Of a stretch of 28,360 nucleotides of DNA, positions 17,674 to 25,102 are shown piece by piece (within the stretch, counting starts at the first letter, position 1; each line of letters opens with the position of its first letter). Position numbers and translations under genes: made by a program. The notes beneath the pieces were generated by a model that was not told the origin of the DNA, made no database searches, and was given only the letters and a program-made list of their open reading frames with translations. The DNA is taken from contig NZSO01000040.1 in NCBI GenBank assembly GCA_002696885.1, positions 13,653-42,012 of the forward strand, given 5' to 3'. This DNA comes from Verrucomicrobiales bacterium (lineage in GTDB: Bacteria; Verrucomicrobiota; Verrucomicrobiia; Verrucomicrobiales; DEV007).

Positions 17674-18213
17674 TTAATCTAAGTCATTGATTGAAAGGTC
17701 TGCTCGGTTCCACCAATTATCATGATCAGAAGGTAAAAATTTACCAATATCATCACAGCTGAAATAGACTGCGTTTGTTGGTGTTTCCTGAATTTGTAGA
17801 CCAATACAAATTAATCCTTTACCACCAGAATTTAAGAAAGAACTTAATTTTGAGTGATAACAAGCTGCTCTAATTTCTGTGGTAGGGTCACCGGGTGTTA
17901 CTAGCAGTTTAGTTAGTAGATCAGGTTCGTTTTCTCTGAAAAACTCTATAATTGGATCTTCTTTATTGATATGAAAACTATGATCAACCGCCTGATCAAT
18001 CCATTTGAACCATAGGCCTTTAGCGTCCTCAAATTCAACTAGCATGTTTGTATTGGGGTCTAGGCCCTCATTGTTTTTACTAGCAATATTGACTGTAACG
18101 ACTTCATCGTGTCCGTGCGGGATCTGACAATTTTTGGCCGCTCCGCTAATGAGCCTATGACCCATTGAGTAACGGCGAGAAAATTTTAGAACAATATTAT
18201 GGCTAGTATCCAA
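17674..18213 (-). CDS. queD: 6-pyruvoyl-tetrahydropterin synthase / QueD-like protein between sucC and sucD
   Basis: A 179-residue protein of the PTPS/QueD family, longer than the roughly 120-residue E. coli QueD. Zinc ligands His19, His33 and His35 (HGH) are present, with Cys29 four residues before the HGH as in QueD, DH at 77-78, PTTE near 110-113 and Glu143 in QETPTNAVYF. QueD turns dihydroneopterin triphosphate into 6-carboxytetrahydropterin for queuosine/7-deazaguanine synthesis. The start is TTG at 18213, supported by AGAGGA 7 nt upstream, just after the sucC stop. No other queuosine gene is in the window. Another pterin-type substrate is possible. Confidence 0.85.
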   Translation of the reverse strand: MDTSHNIVLKFSRRYSMGHRLISGAAKNCQIPHGHDEVVTVNIASKNNEGLDPNTNMLVEFEDAKGLWFKWIDQAVDHSFHINKEDPIIEFFRENEPDLLTKLLVTPGDPTTEIRAACYHSKLSSFLNSGGKGLICIGLQIQETPTNAVYFSCDDIGKFLPSDHDNWWNRADLSINDLD

Positions 18214-18224
18214 GAAAATTCCTC

Positions 18225-19406
18225 TTATTGATTGATAGCTTTAACGGCTTTTTGGGCTGCATCTGATAAGTCATCTGCAGCAATCAAATTCACTCCAGAG
18301 TTGGAAAGAGTTTCTTTTCCTGCATCGACATTGTTTCCCTCAAGCCTAACGACCAAAGGAATACTCAAATTGACCTGTTTGCATGCATTGACAATTCCAT
18401 TGGCGATCACATCACAGTCCATAATCCCACCAAAAATGTTAACCAGTATACCCTTAACATTTGAATCTCCAAGTATGATCTTAAAAGCATTGGTGACCTG
18501 CTCCTCAGTGGCTCCTCCACCCACGTCCAAGAAATTTGCAGGTTCACCGCCATAGTGTTTGATGATGTCCATTGTTGCCATGGCAAGACCTGCCCCATTG
18601 ACTAAACATGCAATATTTCCATCTAACCCAATATAGTTAAGTCCATACTCTGAAGCTGCCACTTCTCTCGGGTCTTCCTCAGACGTGTCTCGCATAGAAG
18701 CTATTTCTTGCTGTCGATAAAGGGCGTTATCATCAAAACCAAATTTAGCATCTAAGGCTAGAACATCTCCATCAGGGGTTGTAACTAATGGATTAATCTC
18801 AACGAGTGAGCAATCGCATGAAATAAACAACTTGAATAAAGCTTTCAGAAGTTTTGCAAATTGTTTTGCTGTGTCCCCTTGCATGCCAAGCTTGTTGGAT
18901 ATTTTTCTTATTTCATATGGTTGAAGTCCAGCCAAGGGATGGATTGACTCTCTAATAATTTTTTCGGGTGTTTTTTCTGCCACTTCTTCGATATTTACCC
19001 CTCCCTCCGTAGAGGCCACAATCACAGGCGACTGGCTTTCTCTATCCATCAAAATGGCCAGATAATATTCCTTGGAAATATCCACAGCTTTTGCCACCAT
19101 GACTTTGTTCACCACTTTGCCGTCCTCACCTGTTTGGTGAGTTACCAAAGTTTCACCAAGCATTTTTGCAGCAATATCATAAATTTTACTAGGGTCGTCT
19201 GTTAAGTGAACTCCCCCTTCAAATCCATTTTTGAAGGTTCCTTTTCCACGCCCTCCTGCATGGACTTGAGCCTTAATTACAATTTGACCATCAATTTCAT
19301 CAGCAATTTTTTTTGCCTCTTCTGGGCTCTCAGCCATGCTTCCTTTCGGCGAGGGGACACTAAATTTTTCAAAAAGATCTTTAGCTTGATATTCGTGTAT
19401 GTTCAT
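18225..19406 (-). CDS. sucC: ADP-forming succinate-CoA ligase beta subunit
   Basis: A 393-residue beta subunit with the ATP-grasp nucleotide domain: N-terminal MNIHEYQAKDLF, VHAGGRGKGTF near 48-58 and DCSLVEINPL (metal site). The C-terminal ligase half has NGAGLAMATMD, GGGATEEQV and NIFGGIMDCD. The length is as expected. The gene overlaps the RluA-type gene by 4 nt (ATGA) at its start and is followed after 11 nt by the queD-like gene. It therefore seems to be translated within a leftward operon that also carries pterin and RNA modification genes. Confidence 0.97.
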   Translation of the reverse strand: MNIHEYQAKDLFEKFSVPSPKGSMAESPEEAKKIADEIDGQIVIKAQVHAGGRGKGTFKNGFEGGVHLTDDPSKIYDIAAKMLGETLVTHQTGEDGKVVNKVMVAKAVDISKEYYLAILMDRESQSPVIVASTEGGVNIEEVAEKTPEKIIRESIHPLAGLQPYEIRKISNKLGMQGDTAKQFAKLLKALFKLFISCDCSLVEINPLVTTPDGDVLALDAKFGFDDNALYRQQEIASMRDTSEEDPREVAASEYGLNYIGLDGNIACLVNGAGLAMATMDIIKHYGGEPANFLDVGGGATEEQVTNAFKIILGDSNVKGILVNIFGGIMDCDVIANGIVNACKQVNLSIPLVVRLEGNNVDAGKETLSNSGVNLIAADDLSDAAQKAVKAINQ

Positions 19407-20182
19407 TGCTTTTTCTTATTAGCGGTCGGCATTTTAGGGGTCCTACTCCTAGCGGTCAAGGAGTCCTCAAAATTTTTAAACATCTTTGGGGTCGGTGCCT
19501 CCCATTTTTCATCATTATTTACCTGCATTCTAAAGCAATGCAAAGCATGACGGGGGAGAATTAATTTTGATTTGAGATCATCTGTCCACCCAGAATTAAT
19601 GAAATCTAGATAAGTCGACTCATCACCACCATAAATTTTATCACCGACAATGGGTAAATTTACGTAATTAGCATGCACACGGATTTGGTGCATTCTCCCA
19701 GTTTTAGGCATGGCCTTCAACATACTGAATGAACCCATTTCTTGTATAAGTTCAAATTCAGTTATGCAGTCTTTACCATTGGGATGGACGCATTGTTTTA
19801 CCCAAATCGGGCTATCAGCAATTTCACCTGCTCTAATTATTGGGGCATCTACCGTGAAATTTTTATTTTTTGGTCTCCCTTTGACGATAACAAGATATTC
19901 TTTTGTTATCCTTCTATCTTGCATGGCGATTCCAAAACGCCTCGCTGTATCTTTATTTTTTGCAATCAAAACAACTCCGCTGGTTTCTCGGTCCAACCGG
20001 TTGATTATCGAAAGCGTTGCCCCATTAGCGATTTCATAAGCTAGAAGAGATTTAATTTCGTCCAATAAAGTGGTGGGATTTCCAGGTACACTGGGATGAA
20101 CCAATAGAGGAGCTGGCTTATCAACGACGATGTAGTCCTGAGTTTCACAAAGAACCACAAAGTTTGTGTTATTGGCAATCAC
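19403..20182 (-). CDS. RluA-family RNA pseudouridine synthase
   Basis: A 259-residue enzyme isomerising uridine to pseudouridine in rRNA or tRNA. The catalytic Asp64 lies in NRLDRETSG (61-69; the usual first residue is His), with GRMHQIRVHANYVNLPIVGD downstream. No S4 domain precedes the catalytic core. The C-terminus carries a basic tail ending NKKKQ. The start is GTG at 20182, the first start after an in-frame stop; no strong Shine-Dalgarno sequence is seen. It overlaps sucC by 4 nt. Which RNA position is modified cannot be told from sequence. Confidence 0.92.
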   Translation of the reverse strand: MIANNTNFVVLCETQDYIVVDKPAPLLVHPSVPGNPTTLLDEIKSLLAYEIANGATLSIINRLDRETSGVVLIAKNKDTARRFGIAMQDRRITKEYLVIVKGRPKNKNFTVDAPIIRAGEIADSPIWVKQCVHPNGKDCITEFELIQEMGSFSMLKAMPKTGRMHQIRVHANYVNLPIVGDKIYGGDESTYLDFINSGWTDDLKSKLILPRHALHCFRMQVNNDEKWEAPTPKMFKNFEDSLTARSRTPKMPTANKKKQ

Positions 20183-20236
20183 AATCGGTGATGGCTAATG
20201 GCCAACACTCAAATTACTAATTTTGCAGAGATTGAA

Positions 20237-20509
20237 TTAATCTTGATCGCCCTCGTTTTTGAGATAATCAGAAACGTTGTTAAGGGCATCAATAAGTTCC
20301 TGTAAGGTTTCCTCAGGAACCATGATGGTATCTCTTCTTCCTCTGACGTCTTCGGTGATTTTTAAAAATCTACCGCGATCATTAGATTTTAAATCCACAA
20401 AAAAGATTTTCCGATCTGCGAAAATTTTCTCTGTATATAGTGGCTCATCGCGGCGCCTTCTGTAACCGCCGCCATTATCATTTTCTTCTTCTTCTTCTTC
20501 TTCAAACAT
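20237..20509 (-). CDS. PUR-alpha-like (DUF3276) nucleic-acid-binding protein
   Basis: About 90 residues from ATG 20509. A run of seven Glu (GAA codons) follows the start, then a GGGYRRRR stretch. The conserved core, YTEKIFADRKIFFVDLKSND...RGRFLKITE and a C-terminal helix (ETLQELIDAL), matches the bacterial PUR-domain family, small dimeric single-strand DNA/RNA-binding proteins. A longer frame exists from a TTG at 20593 (118 residues), but it has no ribosome binding site and its extra residues lack family character. GAGG lies about 15 nt before ATG 20509, an unusually long spacing. It sits between trpS and the pseudouridine synthase gene. Confidence 0.82.
   Translation of the reverse strand: MFEEEEEEENDNGGGYRRRRDEPLYTEKIFADRKIFFVDLKSNDRGRFLKITEDVRGRRDTIMVPEETLQELIDALNNVSDYLKNEGDQD
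20483..20503 (-). repeat. GAA trinucleotide tract (7 copies)
   Basis: Seven consecutive GAA codons on the minus strand (TTC on plus) encode the poly-Glu run just after the start of the DUF3276 gene. Length changes would keep the frame and alter only the acidic tract. Confidence 0.9.
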
Positions 20510-20623
20510 ACCAACTTTGACTTTCCTCAGTTGAATTTGACTTTTTTTATTCGGCTTGAATGCTAATCCTGTTAACCAGCTTCGCAAGTGCAATTCGTAA
20601 TTTTTAGCTACCCATCATAAACA

Positions 20624-21586
20624 TCATTCAATTCCACAGGCTTTACGCGCCCTTGTAAGTGTTCGATTTGCCGCATTACGTGCTTTTTCTGCGCCTTTTT
20701 TAAGAATTGAATCAACATAATCTAGATTCTCCGAAAGCTCATTTCTCTTTTCACGCATGGGTTGGAAATAATCCCAGAAAGCCTCGAAGAGACGTTTTTT
20801 GAAATCTCCGTACCCAAAACCTCCACTCAAAAAGTCTGACTTCATTTTTTCAACCTCGCTATCTGAACCAACTAAATCGAAAAGATCTATGATAACTGAT
20901 TGGCTCGGATCTTTAGGATCCTCAACAGGTGTCGAATCCGTTACAATAGACATTATTTTTTTTCTGATCGGTTTTTCTGATCCAAAAATTTCTATTATGT
21001 TTCCGTAACTTTTGCTCATTTTTTGTCCGTCAGTTCCGGGAACCTTTGCCTTTTCTTTTCGAATTTTTGGTTCAGGAATTATAAAAACGTCACCATATAA
21101 ATTGTTAAATTTCACGGCAATGTCCCTAGTAACTTCCAAATGCTGTTTTTGATCGTCTCCGACTGGTACTATACTACTGTCATAAATGAGTATGTCAGAG
21201 GCCATAAGCACAGGATAAGCAAACAGACCATGAGAGGCTTCAATACCACGATCAGTTTTATCTTTAAATGAGTGGCATCTATTTAAAAATCCCATTGGAG
21301 TTACCGTACTTAGCAACCATGATAGTTCAGTAACTTCAGGCACATCAGATTGTTTAAAAAATACGGCCTTGTCAGGATTAAGCCCACAGGCCAAAAAGTC
21401 GATCGCTACATCTCTAACATTTTCCCTAAGTTGATTAGGGTCATGAACCGTGGTCAGTGAATGATAATCGGCAATAAAGTAAAATGCTTCGCCTTGATCT
21501 TGAAGTTCAATAGAGGGCTCCATCATGCCGAAATAATTTCCAACATGGAGTCTGCCACTAGGTTGAATTCCTGATAAAATGCGCAT
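20624..21586 (-). CDS. trpS: Tryptophanyl-tRNA synthetase
   Basis: A 320-residue class I aminoacyl-tRNA synthetase charging tRNA-Trp. The HIGH-type signature is GIQPSGRLHVGNY (6-18), and the KMSKS loop (189-193) is followed by YGN. Specificity elements of bacterial TrpS such as PVGDDQKQHLE (141-151) are present. Length and C-terminus are normal. The ATG at 21586 is divergent from the sigma-factor operon across a 356-nt gap. A TTGACA (minus strand, 21624-21629) lies upstream with only a poor -10 at the correct spacing. No T-box or attenuator structure is evident. Confidence 0.97.
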   Translation of the reverse strand: MRILSGIQPSGRLHVGNYFGMMEPSIELQDQGEAFYFIADYHSLTTVHDPNQLRENVRDVAIDFLACGLNPDKAVFFKQSDVPEVTELSWLLSTVTPMGFLNRCHSFKDKTDRGIEASHGLFAYPVLMASDILIYDSSIVPVGDDQKQHLEVTRDIAVKFNNLYGDVFIIPEPKIRKEKAKVPGTDGQKMSKSYGNIIEIFGSEKPIRKKIMSIVTDSTPVEDPKDPSQSVIIDLFDLVGSDSEVEKMKSDFLSGGFGYGDFKKRLFEAFWDYFQPMREKRNELSENLDYVDSILKKGAEKARNAANRTLTRARKACGIE

Positions 21587-21942
21587 TATAGAATCTAGCT
21601 TATGATCAAGCGCAAAATCTGACTGTCAAGGAAACCTCTTAACAACTAAATAATAAGAAATTCAGTGAGGCTAGATAGTTTTTACCGAAAATCATAAAAG
21701 CAGATCGTTTTTTAAGATATTATGGGTTTGTTTTTCATAACCCCTTAGAGACAAGGCCTTTAGATGAGGCGAAAAGTTTTTTTTGTTTAATTTTCATTAA
21801 AAACCATAGATGCTAATTATTAAGATAAATAAATAAATTGATAAGGTTGTGACCTTTAATGGGTCATATGACATCTAAATATTGGAGGGTAAATGCTAAA
21901 CTCTTGTTTAGTTAATTACTTTCGAATGATTCAGGGTCAGCC
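21587..21942. other. 356-nt intergenic region between trpS and the ECF sigma gene
   Basis: The region is A/T-rich. It holds a TTGACA facing trpS (21624-21629), a weak GGGTT/AACCC inverted repeat near 21732-21753, an ATAA-rich stretch (21822-21843) and the TGAC-type dyads at 21850-21872. A strong GGAGGG ribosome binding site (21884-21889) and a 17-codon open frame follow. I see no tRNA, known riboswitch or intrinsic terminator. The length and ordered sites fit an autoregulated promoter of the sigma-factor operon. Confidence 0.5.
21850..21872. promoter_or_regulatory. Candidate operator: overlapping TGAC palindromes
   Basis: TGACC, seven bases, GGTCA (21850-21866) overlaps the perfect 10-bp palindrome GTCATATGAC (21863-21872). 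Three TGAC half-sites thus lie about 12 nt before the GGAGGG of the leader frame. The arrangement suggests binding of one or two dimers of a regulator. The identity of the regulator is unknown. Confidence 0.4.
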
Positions 21943-21946
21943 TTGA
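21893..21946 (+). CDS. Possible 17-residue leader peptide upstream of the sigma gene
   Basis: An ATG at 21893 lies 3 nt after GGAGGG, the best Shine-Dalgarno match I saw in the window. The frame encodes MLNSCLVNYFRMIQGQP, and its TGA (21944-21946) overlaps the TTG start of the sigma gene (TTGA). The CAGGG that serves the sigma start lies inside this frame. Translational coupling is the natural reading: ribosomes ending here would restart at the weak TTG. The peptide has no regulatory amino-acid run. It could alternatively be chance; there is no conservation evidence. Confidence 0.4.
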   Translation: MLNSCLVNYFRMIQGQP

Positions 21947-22530
21947 AAACTGTCGTGGATGCATTGTCTGATGATGATTTGGTAGCTCGTTGTAAAACTG
22001 AGCTCCCTTACAATGTGACTGCCTATCGAGAGTTATTGAGACGCCATGAACCTTTAGTTTACAGAAGTTGTTTAAAAATGCTTGGTTCCGTACAAGATGC
22101 TGAAGAGGCCTGTCAGGATGCTTTCTTACAAGTATTCCATAAGATCGTGGAATTTGAAGGCCGTGCAGCATTTAAAACTTGGTTATATAGAATTGTGTAC
22201 AACCGGTGTCTTGAGGCTCGTAGAAAAGCAGCCCGGCGCAACCAGTACCATAGCAAAATGGTTGAGGAGGCGGAGCATGAGGAACTCACCAAAAACAAAT
22301 CATCAGATGATGAGATAACCGGTAAAGTCCATGAAGTTATATCACGGATGAGTGGAGAAGAATGTAGACTTGTTACTCTTAGATATATATCGGGATTGAG
22401 CATCCAAGAAATTGCTGATGTTTTAGATATTGGACTAAGTGCTGCAAAGATGCGCTTGTACAGGGCTCAAGAAAGATTCAAAGAAATTTATAATGATATG
22501 GACGAAGGAAAGGAGGAGTTCGTAAAATGA
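21943..22530 (+). CDS. ECF-type RNA polymerase sigma factor
   Basis: A 195-residue sigma-70 family protein with only regions 2 and 4. Region 2 spans roughly 25-92 (LLRRHEPLVYRSC, the DAEEACQDAFLQVF helix 2.2, FKTWLYRIVYNRC for the -10 recognition helix). Region 4 spans roughly 130-180 (MSGEECRLVTLRYISG, the helix-turn-helix LSIQEIADVLDIGLSAAKMRL). The start is TTG at 21943 with CAGGG 6 nt upstream; an in-frame stop at 21913-21915 excludes longer starts. It overlaps the following gene by 4 nt (ATGA). ECF factors usually transcribe their own operon, so the adjacent channel gene is a likely target. Confidence 0.93.
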   Translation: MKTVVDALSDDDLVARCKTELPYNVTAYRELLRRHEPLVYRSCLKMLGSVQDAEEACQDAFLQVFHKIVEFEGRAAFKTWLYRIVYNRCLEARRKAARRNQYHSKMVEEAEHEELTKNKSSDDEITGKVHEVISRMSGEECRLVTLRYISGLSIQEIADVLDIGLSAAKMRLYRAQERFKEIYNDMDEGKEEFVK

Positions 22531-22862
22531 TCACAGAAGCCCAGTTCCTAGAACAAGATGCTAAAATACTCGATATTTTCAAAGAGGAAGGTATCGAGAA
22601 AAGTTTAGCCGCGAGCCAAGAGAATAATGCGAAGGCCAAAGATCTTGATGCAGAAGATTTAAGAAGGATTGAACGAATTGTTGAGAGAGCTAAGTTTACC
22701 TTAGTCATGGAACATTCCTTATCGTTTTTCTTTAAAACTATTGGTGCGGGAGTTTCTGGTCTCGCAACTGCTGCAATAGGCGTGGCAAAAAATGCCAGCC
22801 CTAATAATAAAAACAAGAAAACAGTCCACGAGAATGATAACAATAATTGCTCAGGCAAATAG
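22527..22862 (+). CDS. Small membrane protein in anti-sigma position, unknown family
   Basis: A 111-residue protein beginning at an ATG that overlaps the sigma stop (ATGA), with GGAGG about 10 nt upstream. The N-terminal 60 residues are charged and helical (Glu/Lys/Asp-rich). One glycine-rich hydrophobic segment (about 70-90, FFKTIGAGVSGLATAAIGV) could cross the membrane, leaving a short Asn/Lys tail. The place of this gene directly after an ECF factor suggests an anti-sigma or sigma regulator. It lacks the zinc-binding HxxxCxxC motif of ZAS-type anti-sigmas and its only Cys is near the C-terminus. The role is inferred from position alone. Confidence 0.7.
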   Translation: MITEAQFLEQDAKILDIFKEEGIEKSLAASQENNAKAKDLDAEDLRRIERIVERAKFTLVMEHSLSFFFKTIGAGVSGLATAAIGVAKNASPNNKNKKTVHENDNNNCSGK

Positions 22863-23745
22863 TAGTGATAATTGGGGTACAGAATTGATTCAGCAATTTT
22901 CGAACATGGGAAATGAAGTACTTGCCTTTATACCAAAATTACTGATTGCATTGATTCTTTTATTGGTTGGCTTTGTTATTTCTCATATTGTTGCTAAAGG
23001 TGCGCGATTTTTAATTGAAAAATTTGGTGGATTACTCAAAGAAAATTTTGCAAATAATCCATTATTAGAAAGATCAGGTATTTCAGGAATATTCGCTCGG
23101 GCAAATAATAACGTTCCATTTTCTTTGATAGTTAGTAAGACGCTTTTTTGGATATTGATGATAATGTTCTTAAGTTCTTCAGCAGGCTCACTTGGATTGC
23201 CTCAAATATCTGAACCTCTCAACGGCTTAGTAAGTTTTTTACCACGCGTGATAACAGCCATTATCATTTCGGTTGCTGGATTTGTTATTGGTGATCTTGT
23301 AAGAGGCTTTGTAATCAATGGAGCTGGTCGAGTTGGATTGGATTATGCCGGTGCTTTAGCGAATTTAGTTTATGCTTTTATTTTAGTATTAGTACTTACT
23401 ATAGCCATTAGTACTCTGGGAGTGGATACAACACTCATTCGGCATACTGTAGAAATTCTTCTTTTAGGTGCTGCCATTGCCACCGCTCTTGCTCTTGGAC
23501 TGGGCATGCGTCCATTGGCTCAAAATATTGTATCGGGTGTTTATGCGAGAGATTTGTACCCAGTGGGAACAAAGATTAAATTTAAGGACAATGATTCACT
23601 TTCAGGGAAAGTTCTTTCGGTTGGTCCCGTAACGACTCAGCTAGAAAATGCGGAGGGTGACCGCCTCAATATCCCTAATAGTTCTTTAGTGTCGGGAATA
23701 GTCGAATCCAAATCTAGCATTACAGCCGAAGAGCAACCAGGCTAA
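22834..23745 (+). CDS. MscS-family mechanosensitive channel-like protein
   Basis: About 303 residues from ATG 22834; a longer start at ATG 22792 is possible. A conserved hydrophobic TM-helix repeat comes first (FIPKLLIALILLLVG), followed by three or four more membrane segments. An MscS-like glycine/alanine-rich pore helix (LLLGAAIATALALGLGMRPLAQNIVSGVYARDLYPVGTKIKF region) and a short beta domain ending NIPNSSLVSGIVE complete it. Such channels open under membrane tension and release solutes on osmotic downshock. Its 5' end overlaps the preceding small gene by 29 nt (71 nt with the longer start), which points to coupling with the sigma operon. It meets the ATP-grasp-like gene tail to tail, 4 nt apart. 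Confidence 0.9.
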   Translation: MITIIAQANSSDNWGTELIQQFSNMGNEVLAFIPKLLIALILLLVGFVISHIVAKGARFLIEKFGGLLKENFANNPLLERSGISGIFARANNNVPFSLIVSKTLFWILMIMFLSSSAGSLGLPQISEPLNGLVSFLPRVITAIIISVAGFVIGDLVRGFVINGAGRVGLDYAGALANLVYAFILVLVLTIAISTLGVDTTLIRHTVEILLLGAAIATALALGLGMRPLAQNIVSGVYARDLYPVGTKIKFKDNDSLSGKVLSVGPVTTQLENAEGDRLNIPNSSLVSGIVESKSSITAEEQPG

Positions 23746-23749
23746 CTCA

Positions 23750-25084
23750 TTACTCTTCGATACAAGGGGCCATGATAGCTTCACTCATTCCGTGAATGAT
23801 CTTTTTATCTGATGGTACTAGAGTCGCAAGAATTCCGCCAAGCGCTACCTCTGTCATGGATTGGTGATTTGAAGATACAAAAAAATAAGGACAAAGTCGC
23901 GCTCTTACATTGATTTTTATAATTTTGTTTTTCTCTTTATCCCAGAAAGGATGTTCAAAAACTTTTGACTTTATATGCTTTTGTAAAATCCATGGCTGTT
24001 TGGGAAAATCACTGATGGCAGTTTCTACCGCTTTTTTCCATTCCTTTGATGATAGGTCATGACCTATTTTTACACTTCGGCTTCCCCAAGCGAGTTCTGA
24101 ATATCCACTAATTTTGAGCACAAGCTCACGTTGCGTTTTGCTAAATTCATTGAGTTGATTCCAATTATTTATTCCTAGTCCAGGTAATTCAGCGTAATGA
24201 GGAACAGGTCCTGGATCGATAATCCAGCTGTATGGAATATAAGATTGGAGTTTATTTAATTGCGATTGACGAATTAGGTTCATCCAATTCTCACGTAGTG
24301 CTCTTGAATGCAAAAGAGCACTCCACATTTTTTCCTCTAAATATGCCTTATGCGGAGAGGTCATTGTAATCGTACCACTGGCTGAGTGATCAAAAATGTC
24401 CTCTGCAGTTGGTATGTTTTTTAAATCAAACAATTCATAAAACCTATAAATATCCCTGTCATTGATCTTATAATTTTCGGCATTTAGAACTTCATAAGAT
24501 TCTTTCGTTTTACTGTCATTGATTTCTTTTGTTAGCCATTCCATTTCAGGCTTATAATCTGAAGCTTCTTCGCTAATTAAAATATCACCCCCTCTAGGTA
24601 GAATATTTTTAAAACCTTCGATCATACCCATGGGGCCACCAATGATATTATCGCCCAAGGAAGAGTATGTTTTGTTTAACCATGCGGTTAATCCTATTCC
24701 ACCAGGAACACTATCTAGTTCTGTGATGGCGAAGCTTTCCTCATTAAGAATTAGGTCGGGTCGAATAACTTTGGGAATATCGTTAGTATACGATTTATGT
24801 TTGCCCTGCTCGATTAGATATTTTGGTTTTCCCGCATCAAGGTAACTTGCAATCCAATCTGGTGCTTTACCCCTGAGACTTTGGTGATAAATGGTATTAC
24901 ATGCTCTCAGGTAGTTCAGTAAATAGTTTCCTAACTCATAAATTTTTTTGGAAGTCTTTTTTGAAATTACAAAAGGGTAAGGCGTTATTCTCCAATGCTT
25001 ATCCTTAAATAATCCCTCTGTAGGAAACGAATCTTGGATAAGTTTTACCCGTTCGTAAGCTGATTCACTCATAGCAGTGCCCAT
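23750..25084 (-). CDS. ATP-grasp-like protein of unknown substrate
   Basis: About 444 residues from ATG 25084; alternatives are TTG 25090 and ATG 25072, and none has a strong ribosome binding site. An N-terminal half carries RPDLILNEE...ITELDSVPGGIG, as in circularly permuted ATP-grasp proteins. Near residue 335 LVLKISGYSELAWGSRSV resembles the ATP-binding Lys plus glycine loop, followed by PWILQKH like the hinge. The C-terminus has KINVRARLCPYFF with the expected Asn, then IHGMSEAIMAPC. These suggest a ligase forming an amide or peptide-like bond. The family assignment is by motif resemblance only. The gene starts about 18 nt after the ruvA stop, so they probably share a transcript. Confidence 0.7.
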   Translation of the reverse strand: MGTAMSESAYERVKLIQDSFPTEGLFKDKHWRITPYPFVISKKTSKKIYELGNYLLNYLRACNTIYHQSLRGKAPDWIASYLDAGKPKYLIEQGKHKSYTNDIPKVIRPDLILNEESFAITELDSVPGGIGLTAWLNKTYSSLGDNIIGGPMGMIEGFKNILPRGGDILISEEASDYKPEMEWLTKEINDSKTKESYEVLNAENYKINDRDIYRFYELFDLKNIPTAEDIFDHSASGTITMTSPHKAYLEEKMWSALLHSRALRENWMNLIRQSQLNKLQSYIPYSWIIDPGPVPHYAELPGLGINNWNQLNEFSKTQRELVLKISGYSELAWGSRSVKIGHDLSSKEWKKAVETAISDFPKQPWILQKHIKSKVFEHPFWDKEKNKIIKINVRARLCPYFFVSSNHQSMTEVALGGILATLVPSDKKIIHGMSEAIMAPCIEE

Positions 25085-25102
25085 TCTCAAAAGACGCTTA
25101 GA

